Counted from the first letter of the stretch, positions 8,523 to 18,275 are shown. The stretch is DNA of 45,191 bases from an uncultured Mucilaginibacter sp. (GCA_903866915.1 CAIPPO010000047.1:1-45191), one strand, 5' to 3'. The notes: generated by a model from the sequence alone, not told the origin. A program made the numbers and translations.

Positions 8523-9578
8523 TTAATTAGTCATTTCCAATAAAACCATCTCGCTCGAAAAACCAGGGCCCATAGCCATCATCAAACCATAGCCGTCCTC
8601 AAACCCATGGTTCATATATCGCTCCAGTACATACAGTACGGTCACGCTGGACATATTACCGTAATTATTCATGATGGTGCGTGAATTTTCGAGAAAATCC
8701 CCTTCCACCGCCAGTGCATCTTTGTAAGCCTCCAAAACTTTTTTACCACCCGGATGGAAGATAAAATTCCTGATATCAGCTAATCCCAGGTTTTGCTTCG
8801 CCAGAAAATGTTCAATATCATTTCGCACATTTTGGTTGATAAATTCGGGAATATCTTTTGAGAAGAGCACCTTAAAACCATGGTTTGTAAAATCCCAACC
8901 CATTACTTCAAGCGAATCATAATAAAGTTTGCTGCTTGACGACCTGTATTTAACTTTCTGATTACCCTGATGATGATCGCCCAGAATAAGGCATGCGGCG
9001 ATGCCATCTGAAAACAAGCTCGATCCTACAAAATTACTGGTACTGTAATCATCGCGCAAAACCGTAAGAGAACAAAGCTCTGCTGCCACAAGCAGCACCA
9101 CCGCATCAGGGTTTGCCTGGGCAATGGTATTAGCCTTTGCCACGCCAGACACGCCCCCTGCACAGCCGAGGCCAAAAACAGGCAGTCGATTGATATGCGG
9201 GTTAAGGCGCATCGCATTAATGATCATGGCATCAAGGCTGGGTGTAGCTAACCCGGTGGTCGATACAAATATCAGGTCAGTAATCGCCCCTTTGTCAATT
9301 CCGGCCGCAGCCAGGCAGTTTGCTATTGCTTCGATCGAAAATTTCAGTGACGTTTCGAGGTAAGCAGCATTCCGCTCTTCAAATGTCGACGGACCGGTGT
9401 AGTATTTAAGCGGTTTACAAAAGTTGCGCGTTTTGATCTGGGTATTATCGAATACGTCCATCAAACGTTCCATGTGTGGCGAGCGCGAAGTAAAAGCAAT
9501 ACGGGCTTGTTCTTTTACCTCAGTCTGAGGAGTTTTAAATGGAAGGTCGACCTTAGATACAGAAGCAATAAATGGCAT
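8523..9578 (-). CDS. Type III polyketide synthase (alkylpyrone/chalcone synthase family)
   Basis: The frame is open to 9629, but the family-like start is MPFIASVSKVDLPF at 9578, giving 351 residues; the upstream 17 residues look non-coding. The enzyme condenses an acyl-CoA starter with malonyl-CoA. The catalytic triad is visible: Cys in GLGCAGG (residue 139), His in FIFHPGGKKVLEA (275) and Asn in NNYGNMSS (308). GPGFSSEMVLL closes the fold. With the ICMT-like gene it suggests a methylated alkylpyrone or resorcinol lipid. The starter unit cannot be read from sequence. Confidence 0.92.
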   Translation of the reverse strand: MPFIASVSKVDLPFKTPQTEVKEQARIAFTSRSPHMERLMDVFDNTQIKTRNFCKPLKYYTGPSTFEERNAAYLETSLKFSIEAIANCLAAAGIDKGAITDLIFVSTTGLATPSLDAMIINAMRLNPHINRLPVFGLGCAGGVSGVAKANTIAQANPDAVVLLVAAELCSLTVLRDDYSTSNFVGSSLFSDGIAACLILGDHHQGNQKVKYRSSSSKLYYDSLEVMGWDFTNHGFKVLFSKDIPEFINQNVRNDIEHFLAKQNLGLADIRNFIFHPGGKKVLEAYKDALAVEGDFLENSRTIMNNYGNMSSVTVLYVLERYMNHGFEDGYGLMMAMGPGFSSEMVLLEMTN

Positions 9579-9684
9579 ATTTTTAATTTGTATAATTATA
9601 AGCAATATTCTCCAACATAGTTTTTGCAAAAGGCTGAAAATGCCGTAATAAACTACGTAAACTAATTACTTATGGATTGCACAA

Positions 9685-9710
9685 ACAAAAAAAGCCCCGT
9701 TACCGGGGCT
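9685..9710 (-). terminator. Terminator of the acyltransferase gene
   Basis: Stem AGCCCCG / CGGGGCT with loop TTAC (plus strand), flanked on the left by an A run that becomes a T run on the minus strand. It follows the minus-strand gene that ends at 9749. Confidence 0.8.
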
Positions 9711-9748
9711 CTTCGTGAGATTGATTTAGTTGATTTATCATTGATTAG

Positions 9749-10876
9749 TTAAACCCGTATATAAATTTTTCGCTTGTCGAGGATATACCCTACCAACCAG
9801 CAGGTGAGCATTACCGAAATAGCAAACAGCAGGGAGCCCACCTTCCCATGTGCCACAAATTGCCAAAAACTATCCACCCATTCAGGTACTGATTTTGACC
9901 CTAATTTTACCCAGGCAAGGATGGTCAAAATGGTTTCAGACACCAGGTATACAAACAAAGGATTCTTTCCTACCGGCAGGAAAAATGATGTCCAACCCAG
10001 GAAATTCCATTTACGGATCTCTACAACATAGATCAGCACGGATATGATCACCAGGTCAATACCTGTTGTTATCATAACGAACGAACTGGTCCAAAGCTTT
10101 TTATTGATAGGGAAAATAGCATCCCAGCAGATCGAGATAAAGATAAACAGACAGCCTACCAGCAGTAACTTAGCAATGGTTTCGAAGCTCTTGCCCTTTT
10201 CCTGAATAAACTTTCCTGCAAAATAACCCACAATAACATTTACAATAGCAGGTAAGGTACTTAAAATGCCTTCGGGGTCGAATGCTACTCCTTCACCGTG
10301 GTACATATGAGAATCGCCCATAATGGCTTTGTCAAGGTAAGTGCCCGCATTGGTTAACATACCAAAAGGATGTACCGTATCGCCAAAAATCAAAAGGATG
10401 ATCCAATAACCTAACAGAAAAAATGCTGACAAAAGGAAAACCACATTGCGCGAAAAATAATGAACGATCAATGAACCGAAGCAATAGCATAGTGCTATTC
10501 GTTGTAACACGCCTAAAATACGTGTTCCGGCAATAGGTCTTATATCCCAGTGTCCATTATGAATATCGAAGAATGGGAACCAGTATAACAAGTAACCCAG
10601 TAAAAATATGAGAAGCGTTCGCCTGAATATTTTTGAAAGGACTGCCCCATTACCAATTTGCTGGTATTTTTTCATCGTAAAGCTCATCGCATTACCAACA
10701 GCAAAGAGAAAAGATGGGAATACCAGATCGGTTGGCGTAAAGCCATTCCAGGCAGCATGATTCAGCGGCCAGAAAGCTCCGTTACTACCGGGCGTGTTGA
10801 CAATGATCATGAAACAAATCGTCATTCCACGAAAAACGTCGAGCGATATAAATCTCGGAGAAGCTTCAGTCGTCAT
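9749..10876 (-). CDS. HGSNAT/NagX-like membrane acyltransferase
   Basis: A 375-residue inner-membrane protein with about ten hydrophobic segments. The N-terminal FISLDVFRGMTICFMIIVNTPG and HAAWNGFTPTDLVFPSFLFAVG are the hallmark of the NagX/heparan-alpha-glucosaminide N-acetyltransferase-like family (DUF5009 type), which transfer acetyl groups across the membrane to amino sugars. Substrate unknown; a role in taking up or recycling N-acetylated sugars is likely. It has its own terminator and no close partner. Confidence 0.85.
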   Translation of the reverse strand: MTTEASPRFISLDVFRGMTICFMIIVNTPGSNGAFWPLNHAAWNGFTPTDLVFPSFLFAVGNAMSFTMKKYQQIGNGAVLSKIFRRTLLIFLLGYLLYWFPFFDIHNGHWDIRPIAGTRILGVLQRIALCYCFGSLIVHYFSRNVVFLLSAFFLLGYWIILLIFGDTVHPFGMLTNAGTYLDKAIMGDSHMYHGEGVAFDPEGILSTLPAIVNVIVGYFAGKFIQEKGKSFETIAKLLLVGCLFIFISICWDAIFPINKKLWTSSFVMITTGIDLVIISVLIYVVEIRKWNFLGWTSFFLPVGKNPLFVYLVSETILTILAWVKLGSKSVPEWVDSFWQFVAHGKVGSLLFAISVMLTCWLVGYILDKRKIYIRV

Positions 10877-11021
10877 TTTAGGATTTAATTTAGTTCACCA
10901 AAGTGCAAATACAATTTTACTTTTACAAGTAAATGCTGAAACTTTTTAAAAAAGATTAAAAAGTTTTATTGTAAAAACTGCTAAGCAAAAGGTTTCATTT
11001 ATAAAATCGCAGGATGGGATT

Positions 11022-11294
11022 TCAATCGATAAATTCGGCAAGTTCAGGCTCCTGGTATTCACGGATAAACTGTGCTATCCGGAATATATTTTCGAATCCG
11101 GGATCAGTTTCCCCGGCCCAATCGAACCTATCGCCATCAAGGCGGATTTCACCCATTAAAACATCATTTGATCGAACAATATAGCGACCCGTTGGGAATA
11201 AGTCGCCTCCGGTAATTTCTTCAAACACCGGCTCAATTGTTACCAACTTTTCATCGTTAACAGTATTTAACAAATATTTTACCGTCTTTACCAT
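11022..11294 (-). CDS. Small acidic protein of unknown function
   Basis: A 90-residue soluble acidic protein (MVKTVKYLLNTVNDEKLVTIEPV...; ends AEFID). Family not recognised. It is isolated, with a 145-nt gap to the acyltransferase and an A+T-rich gap of about 600 nt upstream. Amino-acid composition is normal and no overlapping frame competes, so it is probably real. Confidence 0.6.
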   Translation of the reverse strand: MVKTVKYLLNTVNDEKLVTIEPVFEEITGGDLFPTGRYIVRSNDVLMGEIRLDGDRFDWAGETDPGFENIFRIAQFIREYQEPELAEFID

Positions 11295-11901
11295 CAGTTA
11301 GATTTTATTAAAAATCTGCCTATTATGTCATTTTATAAACTTCGCATTGTCGACAGTTACCATTAGTACCATACGCTCAAAATTTTCTCTAATAAAAGTC
11401 TTAAAATCATCAATAAGCCGACTAAAATGGGGTTAACTCATTCTGTCAATAGGTTATAGGACAACGATAAAAAATCAATCAGGTTGTTGAGAAATAGTTT
11501 TTTAATCGGTTAAGCTTTAGTCAGGCTGTTTTACACAATGAGTTAAAAAAATATAACTATTACTATCCAACTACAACCATTAATTAAAAATAATATAATG
11601 TTATGACAATAACAAATTTAAAAAACTAATTTTTGGCTCGTAACAACAGATTAAAAATTGTTTTGAAATTAATTTCTCCATCGCTAAATGGCCCATTACT
11701 CAATCAAAGTGTTTGAATTTAGTTGATCAATTAAATGAATAAAAAACCCAGATTCTTCACACTTTAATTAATCAGTGTGACTATCTCTAAGATAGCTATT
11801 TAATAAAAAGTAAATCCAAAAAAGTAACAGTGTAACTGTGCAAATGTTTTATTCCAGAATGGTACATTTTTTGACAAGTGTTAGGAATATAATTATAATA
11901 A
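11295..11901. other. A+T-rich intergenic region, no gene found
   Basis: About 600 nt with no convincing frame on either strand. It holds a distant inverted repeat (TTAACTCATT at 11433-11442 and AATGAGTTAA at 11537-11546) and two adjacent hairpins, TCACACT/AGTGTGA (11757-11780) and CTATCT/AGATAG (11781-11795), about 105 nt before the next gene. Nothing here is recognised. Confidence 0.5.
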
Positions 11902-12201
11902 ATGCTGCCCACTAACTTTTATGTAATTCAGACTGAAGCCGGTGATGTGATCCGGGATGTTAAATCAATGCTGCGTATTTCTATCAGGAAGCTGGAAGAA
12001 GTTAATTTTGAACCCAATCCGGCTGAGTTACAATTCTACAGTAAATACAATGATGGGCATATTGTATTTGAAACGGTCAATATCAGGGATTATTTGCGTC
12101 CGCTTGTTGCAGCTGCGCTACAATGGTATGCTGATCGTCTTGGTCAGCCCGATATGTATATCAGTAGTGAAGATCCGAGGCCTGCTTTAAAAGCTGTGTA
12201 A
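11902..12201 (+). CDS. Small protein of unknown function
   Basis: A 99-residue soluble protein, family not recognised. It reads MLPTNFYVIQTEAGDVIRDV..., with a central acidic strand-helix pattern and the C-terminal segment LRPLVAAALQWYADRLGQ. Its TAA directly abuts the stop codon of the convergent gene at 12202 with no base between. Start at the first ATG; no Shine-Dalgarno is visible. Confidence 0.55.
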   Translation: MLPTNFYVIQTEAGDVIRDVKSMLRISIRKLEEVNFEPNPAELQFYSKYNDGHIVFETVNIRDYLRPLVAAALQWYADRLGQPDMYISSEDPRPALKAV

Positions 12202-12522
12202 TTATAACATCATCAAATATTTCTCAAACTGTGGAATAAAATCATCAAACAGCACACAACCACTTGCCCGTTCGTATCCATTTTTTGTAAATGTGAAAAT
12301 TATATATCCATTTTTTAAACATTCCATATCATATTCCCAATCGCCAATATTCCAGGCCATAAACAAGCTTCCGGATTGCGTTGGTCTGAAACGGATATTT
12401 CGCTCAAGATTCAAATCGTCGATATAGTCTAATACCTTTTCTGCATTGTTTTGAGCAATGTCATTTGGCACCAGGCGATAGGTCCCGGCAACCTTAACTA
12501 ATTCTGTGATTTGAGCGTGCAT
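12202..12522 (-). CDS. Small protein of unknown function
   Basis: A 106-residue soluble protein, family not recognised. It begins MHAQITELVKVAGTYRLVPNDIAQNNAEKVLDYIDDL and contains FMAWNIGDWEYDMECLKNGYIIFTF, an alternating-strand pattern that may form a beta sheet. It is convergent with, and touches, the preceding plus-strand gene. Confidence 0.55.
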   Translation of the reverse strand: MHAQITELVKVAGTYRLVPNDIAQNNAEKVLDYIDDLNLERNIRFRPTQSGSLFMAWNIGDWEYDMECLKNGYIIFTFTKNGYERASGCVLFDDFIPQFEKYLMML

Positions 12523-12644
12523 ATTCTGTTAAAATCTAAAAATAGATATCGCAGTTATACGGAAATCGGGGAATTAGGTTATTGGCTTTGGGCGGGTAAA
12601 TCAGTACTTTTTTATCTGTTTCAGGTGGAAGTATTAATATCGAT

Positions 12645-13853
12645 TTAATTCATGCTGACTGAAACGCCCAGCGTTTTCAAAGCGATCCTGTCAAGCCCTG
12701 CCTTCGACCCGGTAAAATGGAAAATACGATGGCGATGCATTAAACTTGCGCCTGGCTGTAGAAAGGCGCCCGGTGACACACTTTCCAATTCATAAAAAGG
12801 CCCCATCTGTTTACCATCGGCAAGAGGGCCATCATTGTAGGCGTTCACTGCGTCGCCAATTAAAGGATCTTTGTTGGGCGTCCATTCCTGGTTTAAGTAG
12901 ATCGCTTTACGATCTACATCAAAAGTAATAATCGTTAAAACATTATTGATCCGATCGTAACTGCCTGCTACACCTTTGGTCCGGCTGGCGGGCATTCCTA
13001 ATTTGCCCCTTGATTTTCCATCTGCCTTAAAATAAAGTTCGCCCTGTTCAGCAGACACCCGATCGGGAGGGATTTGTCCAAAATAATCTGTTGTTGCAAT
13101 TTTACCACCGGCCGATTCATCATAAGGAATGATAATACGCACACCCGGCGACGGGGTAAACATATCCAGGTTCCATAGACAAGGGACACCGGTTTTGCCG
13201 GTCCAGGCATCTCTACCTGTATTTGTGATACTGTTTTCTGTATTTATACCCACCGACTTGACGCTACTGTCTATTTTCATACCCAGGTCACTTTCAATTT
13301 CCAAACGGCTCAGTATTGATACATTCCTGTCAAGCTTTAAATTCAGCGCTGTCCCCGCATAATTCACTAACTGCATATTTTTAGTGAGTTCGACTTTTTG
13401 GTCATCACTATTTTTTACGTTCCATCGTTCGTGATCAAAAGCCGCTGGTGTATGCCAGTTTGAAAACACCATTTGGGAGCCCGGTTTAAAAAACAAAGCG
13501 AATTTACTACCCTCGGGCCCCAACCAAAGCCGATCCTCCCCGCCGTAGGCGTTCATATGCGAATCAACTGTTGCATCAAAAGCCTTATAGTTTATCCAAC
13601 CAAAGCTTCTTCCGGTATCACCAGCCGCTGTGGATGTAAAAACTTTGCCCTGATATTTGGGTGATATGATGACGCTTGCCGAACCATCATTACTTTTAAG
13701 TATCAGTAAACTATCTCGTTTTTGCAGAAAAGCCAGGTCATAGCCAAATGTTCCTTTTTTGAAACCAGCGGCTGCCGTTGTGTTCGGTTGATGCGAACAG
13801 GCTTCAAACAGCAATAGCACTGCCGATATACAAACAATAAATTTTTTGTTCAT
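12645..13853 (-). CDS. DUF6786-like lipoprotein in a sugar operon
   Basis: A 402-residue lipoprotein with signal MNKKFIVCISAVLLLFEAC and a lipobox Cys at residue 19. The body looks like an all-beta, galactose-mutarotase-like or DUF6786-type protein (SFGWINYKAFD, NAYGGEDRLWLGPEG, and FNDGP/YELESVSPGAFLQPG near the end). Third gene of a tight minus-strand operon after FAH and GH172 genes (1-nt gap to GH172). A role in binding or processing a released sugar at the cell surface is inferred. Family name from memory; moderate certainty. Confidence 0.7.
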   Translation of the reverse strand: MNKKFIVCISAVLLLFEACSHQPNTTAAAGFKKGTFGYDLAFLQKRDSLLILKSNDGSASVIISPKYQGKVFTSTAAGDTGRSFGWINYKAFDATVDSHMNAYGGEDRLWLGPEGSKFALFFKPGSQMVFSNWHTPAAFDHERWNVKNSDDQKVELTKNMQLVNYAGTALNLKLDRNVSILSRLEIESDLGMKIDSSVKSVGINTENSITNTGRDAWTGKTGVPCLWNLDMFTPSPGVRIIIPYDESAGGKIATTDYFGQIPPDRVSAEQGELYFKADGKSRGKLGMPASRTKGVAGSYDRINNVLTIITFDVDRKAIYLNQEWTPNKDPLIGDAVNAYNDGPLADGKQMGPFYELESVSPGAFLQPGASLMHRHRIFHFTGSKAGLDRIALKTLGVSVSMN

Positions 13854-13854
13854 A

Positions 13855-15015
13855 TCAATTTACCTCTAATTGGTCTTTTGCCGGTAATTTTGGGAACGGG
13901 TTGTGTGGTTCAACCTGGTACCAAAACGCTACCGAAGCTATATCATCCTGCAAAGGTAAATACCTGCCATCAGCATGCCAGCCAAGGTCCTGGATGGTTA
14001 CTTTTAAATCTTTTTCAAAACGTACCGGATCCAAAATATGCCAGCGGTATAAACCAAAACGCTGGGCTATTTCATAGTGTCCGTCGCCCCTGATCACTTG
14101 CGGTAAACCGGTATAGGGCCCGCTAAATTCAGTATAACGGCTTTCCTCTACCCCGGCTTTATTTTTTGATTGGGAATCAAAGTCATAGGCGCCGTTAAAA
14201 TAGTCTTCGGTTCCGGTACCGTTTATTGTTGGGAACTCCGTATCGCCATCCATAAAAAACTTTATCTCGCCTTCGCCCCACCAGCCATTCTTGTTTGAGC
14301 CATAAGCCAGGTAGGTACCAACATAATGGCCTTTACCCCTAATGCTGTCAACTAACACATAGTCTTTTTTAAAAGGCAACGGATTGACTCTCCTGAACTG
14401 GGCATGAAAATACCCTGCGTCTTTTGGCACATCTGTCAGTGTATAATCAACCTGGTAATACAGCACCATATCTACATTATCGATATTTTCCATGGTTATG
14501 CGGCATTTTTTGTGAAATGGCATGGGCCAGTAACAGTTTAATCCGCTACCGGGGTTAACTACAACAGCCTGTGAGGTTACAGGTGCATATTTCCCCCATC
14601 CCATGCAAAAAAAATCTCCAACCGGGGCTTCAACAGATGGGGAGGTTTCATCATCCCAATAAAAACGGATAATAGCATAGCGCCAGTTGCCAGTCGGTGT
14701 CATCCAGATATGTTGTATTGCTCCGGAGCCATCAATTTCGGCGATAGTAAAAGTCGTTCCATGTTTAATAACAACACTCGGACTTACTTTCCATTTTTGT
14801 CCCAGCTCACGCGAAGGCCCGGCTCCGGTTCCGGTGGTAGCCATTCCGCCTTTGCCTTTTTCGCCATTAAAATTTTCGGGACTTATTGAACGGGTTTTTG
14901 CGTCCGAAGTACGGTATAGGTTGCCCATATTAAGGTCGAGCCCATTAAATTTCTGGGCCGAAGCGGTCGTTATGCAAAGCAACATCGAGATAAAGACGGG
15001 GAAATACTTTTTCAT
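13855..15015 (-). CDS. GH172 (DUF2961) glycoside hydrolase family protein
   Basis: A 386-residue secreted protein. The signal peptide MKKYFPVFISMLLCITTASA is probably cleaved before QKFNG. The core has the DUF2961/GH172 hallmarks: HGTTFTIAEIDGSGAIQHIWMT, FYWDDETSPSVEAPVGDFF, and GWWGEGEIKFFMDGD followed by INGTGTEDYFNGAYDF, which carry the acidic catalytic candidates. GH172 members act on fructofuranosyl or arabinofuranosyl linkages. The adjacent keto-acid dehydratase suggests pentose (arabinose-type) degradation. Substrate not proven. Confidence 0.88.
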   Translation of the reverse strand: MKKYFPVFISMLLCITTASAQKFNGLDLNMGNLYRTSDAKTRSISPENFNGEKGKGGMATTGTGAGPSRELGQKWKVSPSVVIKHGTTFTIAEIDGSGAIQHIWMTPTGNWRYAIIRFYWDDETSPSVEAPVGDFFCMGWGKYAPVTSQAVVVNPGSGLNCYWPMPFHKKCRITMENIDNVDMVLYYQVDYTLTDVPKDAGYFHAQFRRVNPLPFKKDYVLVDSIRGKGHYVGTYLAYGSNKNGWWGEGEIKFFMDGDTEFPTINGTGTEDYFNGAYDFDSQSKNKAGVEESRYTEFSGPYTGLPQVIRGDGHYEIAQRFGLYRWHILDPVRFEKDLKVTIQDLGWHADGRYLPLQDDIASVAFWYQVEPHNPFPKLPAKDQLEVN

Positions 15016-15017
15016 AT

Positions 15018-15878
15018 CTATTTTTTTGTCATTGGTTTATAGGCAATATGATTTACCAGGGTACCGATTTGATCTATCGTTATTGAAACGATATCGCCTT
15101 CCTGCAAGGTAAAATCATTGGGCGGGACCAGGCATGTGCCAGTCATCAGGAAACAACCATGCGGAAAATCGCATTCACGGAAAAGATAATGGGTCAATTC
15201 GGTAAATGAACGTTTCATCCGGCCGATTGCTGTTTCATCAGCATAAACCACTTTTCCACCTCGTTCTATCGACATTTTAATAGCCGTTTGCGGATCAGGG
15301 GATTCTTCGGGAATAAATAAACAGGGGCCTAAGGCGGCGCTTCTTTCAAAAATTTTTGCCTGGGGCAGGTATAAGGCATTCTCGCCCTCGATACTTCGCG
15401 AACTCAAATCGTTTCCAACCGTGTAGCCCTGTATATCGCCTTCCGAATTGATAAAAAGTGTCATTTCAGGTTCCGGGACGTTCCAGATCGAGTCGCGACG
15501 GATATATACTTGCTGGTTGTGACCCGCAACGCGATGCGGCAACGACTTAAAGAAAAGCTCCGGACGTTCGGCTGCGTAAACTTTATCGTAAAGGTCGGCA
15601 GCGCCAGAATTGGCCGATTCCTCCATCCGTGCTTCGCGGCTGCGTAAATAAGTTACCCCTGCTGCCCATACCTCCTGCTGCCCGATGGGTGCTAAAAGTA
15701 ATGTATCTATTGCCCCGGCAGCTGCCTCAGCAGCTATTGGTTGTTTTCGGCCAATAAATCCAACGAGGAATTTATAAAGGTTTGCCCGGTTAACTAGTTC
15801 GTCCCATTCCATATCCAGCTGGTAAAAAGCTGATCCATGTTGTAAAATAGCCCCTCCGGGTAAACTAAAAAGTTTCAT
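15018..15878 (-). CDS. FAH-family 2-keto-3-deoxy sugar-acid dehydratase
   Basis: A 286-residue fumarylacetoacetate-hydrolase-fold enzyme. It has [28 protein letters not shown], metal-binding acids in [10 protein letters not shown], and [27 protein letters not shown]. This combination matches 2-dehydro-3-deoxy-D-arabinonate (or xylonate-type) dehydratases, which give 2-oxoglutarate semialdehyde. First gene of an operon with GH172 and the DUF6786-like gene, with gaps of 2 nt and 1 nt. The exact sugar acid is inferred. Confidence 0.85.
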   Translation of the reverse strand: MKLFSLPGGAILQHGSAFYQLDMEWDELVNRANLYKFLVGFIGRKQPIAAEAAAGAIDTLLLAPIGQQEVWAAGVTYLRSREARMEESANSGAADLYDKVYAAERPELFFKSLPHRVAGHNQQVYIRRDSIWNVPEPEMTLFINSEGDIQGYTVGNDLSSRSIEGENALYLPQAKIFERSAALGPCLFIPEESPDPQTAIKMSIERGGKVVYADETAIGRMKRSFTELTHYLFRECDFPHGCFLMTGTCLVPPNDFTLQEGDIVSITIDQIGTLVNHIAYKPMTKK

Positions 15879-16443
15879 AGTAAAGTGTCATGCAGCCATT
15901 TGAATTTTTTTGATGGCTTATAATTGGAATTACAAGATAGCAAGCTTTTATTATTCCTTCAAGAAATGAACTAATTATATCTTATTATCATGGGAATAGT
16001 AATATTGTTTGGATGAACCCGACAACCTGTCCCCATGATGCTAACCCGGAAATCCGGGCCGTAAACGGCAAAAATTTCCCCAACAACTCTTCCCACTTTG
16101 CCCTTTTATTTTCGCAAATGTTAAAGTTAGCCCGGGCAAATGAATTAGGTTTAGATAACCGGTGATAATAAATTATGCCAGAGTGCTTTATTTTTACAAA
16201 CAAAAAGCTAAAAATTTGTAATTATGTGAAACATTTATTCATATCGGGTGCGATAAATACCTATTTGTTTTAGGAGTCAATAGTAACCAAATGGTATGAT
16301 TATTGAAATTTAGTTCCAAAATATGCTGGGTCGTTAGGGTATTTTCCCATTCAATAAATTCAGGAATACTTTTTCGACCGGCTTATAGCTTTATTTATTG
16401 CGATTTTAGATTCTGCCAAAAAAACCATTTTAAAAAAACAACA
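15879..16443. other. Intergenic region without a convincing gene
   Basis: About 560 nt between divergent transcription units. Two adjacent hairpins, CCCGG/CCGGG (16045-16058) and GCCGT/ACGGC (16058-16069), are the only structure seen. A 71-codon minus-strand frame here has no recognisable protein character. Confidence 0.45.
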
Positions 16444-17259
16444 ATGAAAAAACCCTTCCTGATCATTATTCCTGCACTCGCGTTCATGTATTCCTGTCAT
16501 AGTAACAATGATGTACAACTCATCGATGGACCGCATTTTTCGGTCAATAAAGGAAAAGGCGACAACCCGGTAAATCAGCAAAGTGCGCAACCAGGTTCTG
16601 ATGCGAATTACCCTACTGCCTTTGGAGCAATAAATAATACCAACAACGCTAAGAAAGCCGAGCCTGAGGTTATTGTCGAAGACCTTCCAAGGTCATACAA
16701 AGCCCGCAAGTTCCTGAATGATATTTCCGGTTTTTCTTACGACCTGTTTATGATACCCGGCAACATAGTTTCCTATAATTCAAAAGATTCCTCTTATTCT
16801 TTCAGAACGCTGAAAGCCATTACCAAAAATCATAAACCACCGGTAGTTGCAGCTATCAATGATGGTAATGTTTATAGTGCAAAGATCAATTCGAATACCA
16901 GTTTCAATGGCTCCTACCTTATCGGCGGTATCAACGTTGGCAGGGACGAGATCGTTGAATTGAACATTCAGGATGTTGCCATATCATCAATACCCGACAG
17001 TTTGATCGATAACGATGCCATTGAATCTGCCATTGCTAAAATACCCGAGGACGATAAGAAAAATTTGTATTTTATCAAATCGGTAACACTTACTACCGTA
17101 GATAACCGCAAATATGTTGAAGCAAAATTTGATGCAAGTATCAACTCCTGCTTTGTAACAGCCGGTGGCAAAACTTACAGCAGTAACGAAAAGTTTAAAC
17201 GCGACAGGGTAGTTTCCATGTTTATTGTGCCACTTAGCAACCTGATCACTTCACATTAA
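16444..17259 (+). CDS. Predicted lipoprotein of unknown function
   Basis: The frame is open from 16303, but the sensible start is the ATG at 16444: it gives the lipoprotein signal MKKPFLIIIPALAFMYSC with a lipobox Cys at residue 18. The mature 250-odd residues are polar at the start (Asn/Asp/Ser-rich linker to about residue 80), then a globular domain (YDLFMIPGNIVSYNSKDSSYSF, NGSYLIGGINVGRDEIVELNIQD). No family is recognised. A terminator follows 20 nt after the stop. Confidence 0.75.
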   Translation: MKKPFLIIIPALAFMYSCHSNNDVQLIDGPHFSVNKGKGDNPVNQQSAQPGSDANYPTAFGAINNTNNAKKAEPEVIVEDLPRSYKARKFLNDISGFSYDLFMIPGNIVSYNSKDSSYSFRTLKAITKNHKPPVVAAINDGNVYSAKINSNTSFNGSYLIGGINVGRDEIVELNIQDVAISSIPDSLIDNDAIESAIAKIPEDDKKNLYFIKSVTLTTVDNRKYVEAKFDASINSCFVTAGGKTYSSNEKFKRDRVVSMFIVPLSNLITSH

Positions 17260-17278
17260 TATTCAGGCATTGCCTGTT

Positions 17279-17310
17279 AAAAGCCCGGCGAATGTTTGCC
17301 GGGCTTTTTT
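17279..17310 (+). terminator. Terminator of the lipoprotein gene
   Basis: Stem AAAAGCCCGGC / GCCGGGCTTTT with an 8-nt loop and a run of six T. Confidence 0.9.
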
Positions 17311-17440
17311 GTGTCCTGATAATTATTTTCACGGGCTGCATAATACATTTTATTGAACTTTAAAGTTATTCTGCCGTTTAAATCAATCAGAAAAATCAAT
17401 ATTTTTATCAACGGTTAAATCCTATCTAAATCCTAAAATC

Positions 17441-18259
17441 ATGTTACGTTTTTTCTGCCCTAGATGGGGAAGTAGTGATCTGAACTGGAAAGACTTTGTT
17501 CAAAAAGTTAAAAACGCCGGTTACGATGGTATTGAATTTGGCATTCATAATGACGCTCCGGTGAGTGATTTGGATGACGCCTGGAACAATGCCGAAAAAA
17601 TTGGATTACCCATTATTCCGCAGCACCACAGTACCAGGGATCCGGATATCATCCGTCATGCAGACGAATACTCGGGCTGGTTCGAGAAGATCAGGCCATA
17701 CCCCGCTTTAAAGATCAATACCCAAACGGGCCGGGATTTTTTCACGTTCGAGCAAAATAAACTATTGATAGACATTGCTGGTGAATATGCTAAAAGTACA
17801 GGCGTTCCGGTGTTTCACGAAACCCATCGGGGTAAATTCAGTTTTGCGGCGCATATTACGTATCAGTATTTGCAGAAGATACCCGATCTGCACCTATCTT
17901 TAGATATCTCCCACTGGGTTAACGTTGCCGAAACTTACCTCGACGATCAGCCGGAAGCGGTTGCCCTGGCTATTGAACGTACCGGGCATATCCATTCGCG
18001 GGTAGGTTACCCCGAAGGACCCCAGGTGCCCGATCCGCGCGTGCCCGAATGGAAGGGAGCATTAGATGCACACATCCAATGGTGGGATCGTATTGTTGAT
18101 AGGCTTAAAAAGCAATCACCAGACGAAATCATAACGATAACACCCGAATTTGGTGCCTACCCTTATATGGTGCATTTACCCCATACCAATAAACCCATTA
18201 CCGATCAATGGGCCGTGAATGTATTTATGATGGACCTGCTTCGCGAAAGGTATAGCTGA
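17441..18259 (+). CDS. Xylose-isomerase-like TIM barrel sugar isomerase/epimerase
   Basis: A 272-residue TIM barrel of the AP-endonuclease-2/sugar phosphate isomerase superfamily, no signal peptide. Likely metal ligands are spread as expected along the barrel: Glu in YDGIEFGIH, HETHRG, Asp in HLSLDISHW, GHIHSRVG and the final TITPEFG. It converges with dnaE2. The operon at 12.6-15.9 kb is a plausible functional partner but is divergent. Substrate unknown. Confidence 0.82.
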   Translation: MLRFFCPRWGSSDLNWKDFVQKVKNAGYDGIEFGIHNDAPVSDLDDAWNNAEKIGLPIIPQHHSTRDPDIIRHADEYSGWFEKIRPYPALKINTQTGRDFFTFEQNKLLIDIAGEYAKSTGVPVFHETHRGKFSFAAHITYQYLQKIPDLHLSLDISHWVNVAETYLDDQPEAVALAIERTGHIHSRVGYPEGPQVPDPRVPEWKGALDAHIQWWDRIVDRLKKQSPDEIITITPEFGAYPYMVHLPHTNKPITDQWAVNVFMMDLLRERYS

Positions 18260-18275
18260 TTATTCACTCGTTACT

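Noticed and set aside
15988..16203. 71-codon minus-strand frame
   Set aside because: No recognisable composition or motif, no ribosome site; treated as chance frame in an intergenic region.
16303..16443. Upstream extension of the lipoprotein frame
   Set aside because: The 47 extra residues would bury a clear lipoprotein signal that starts at 16444.
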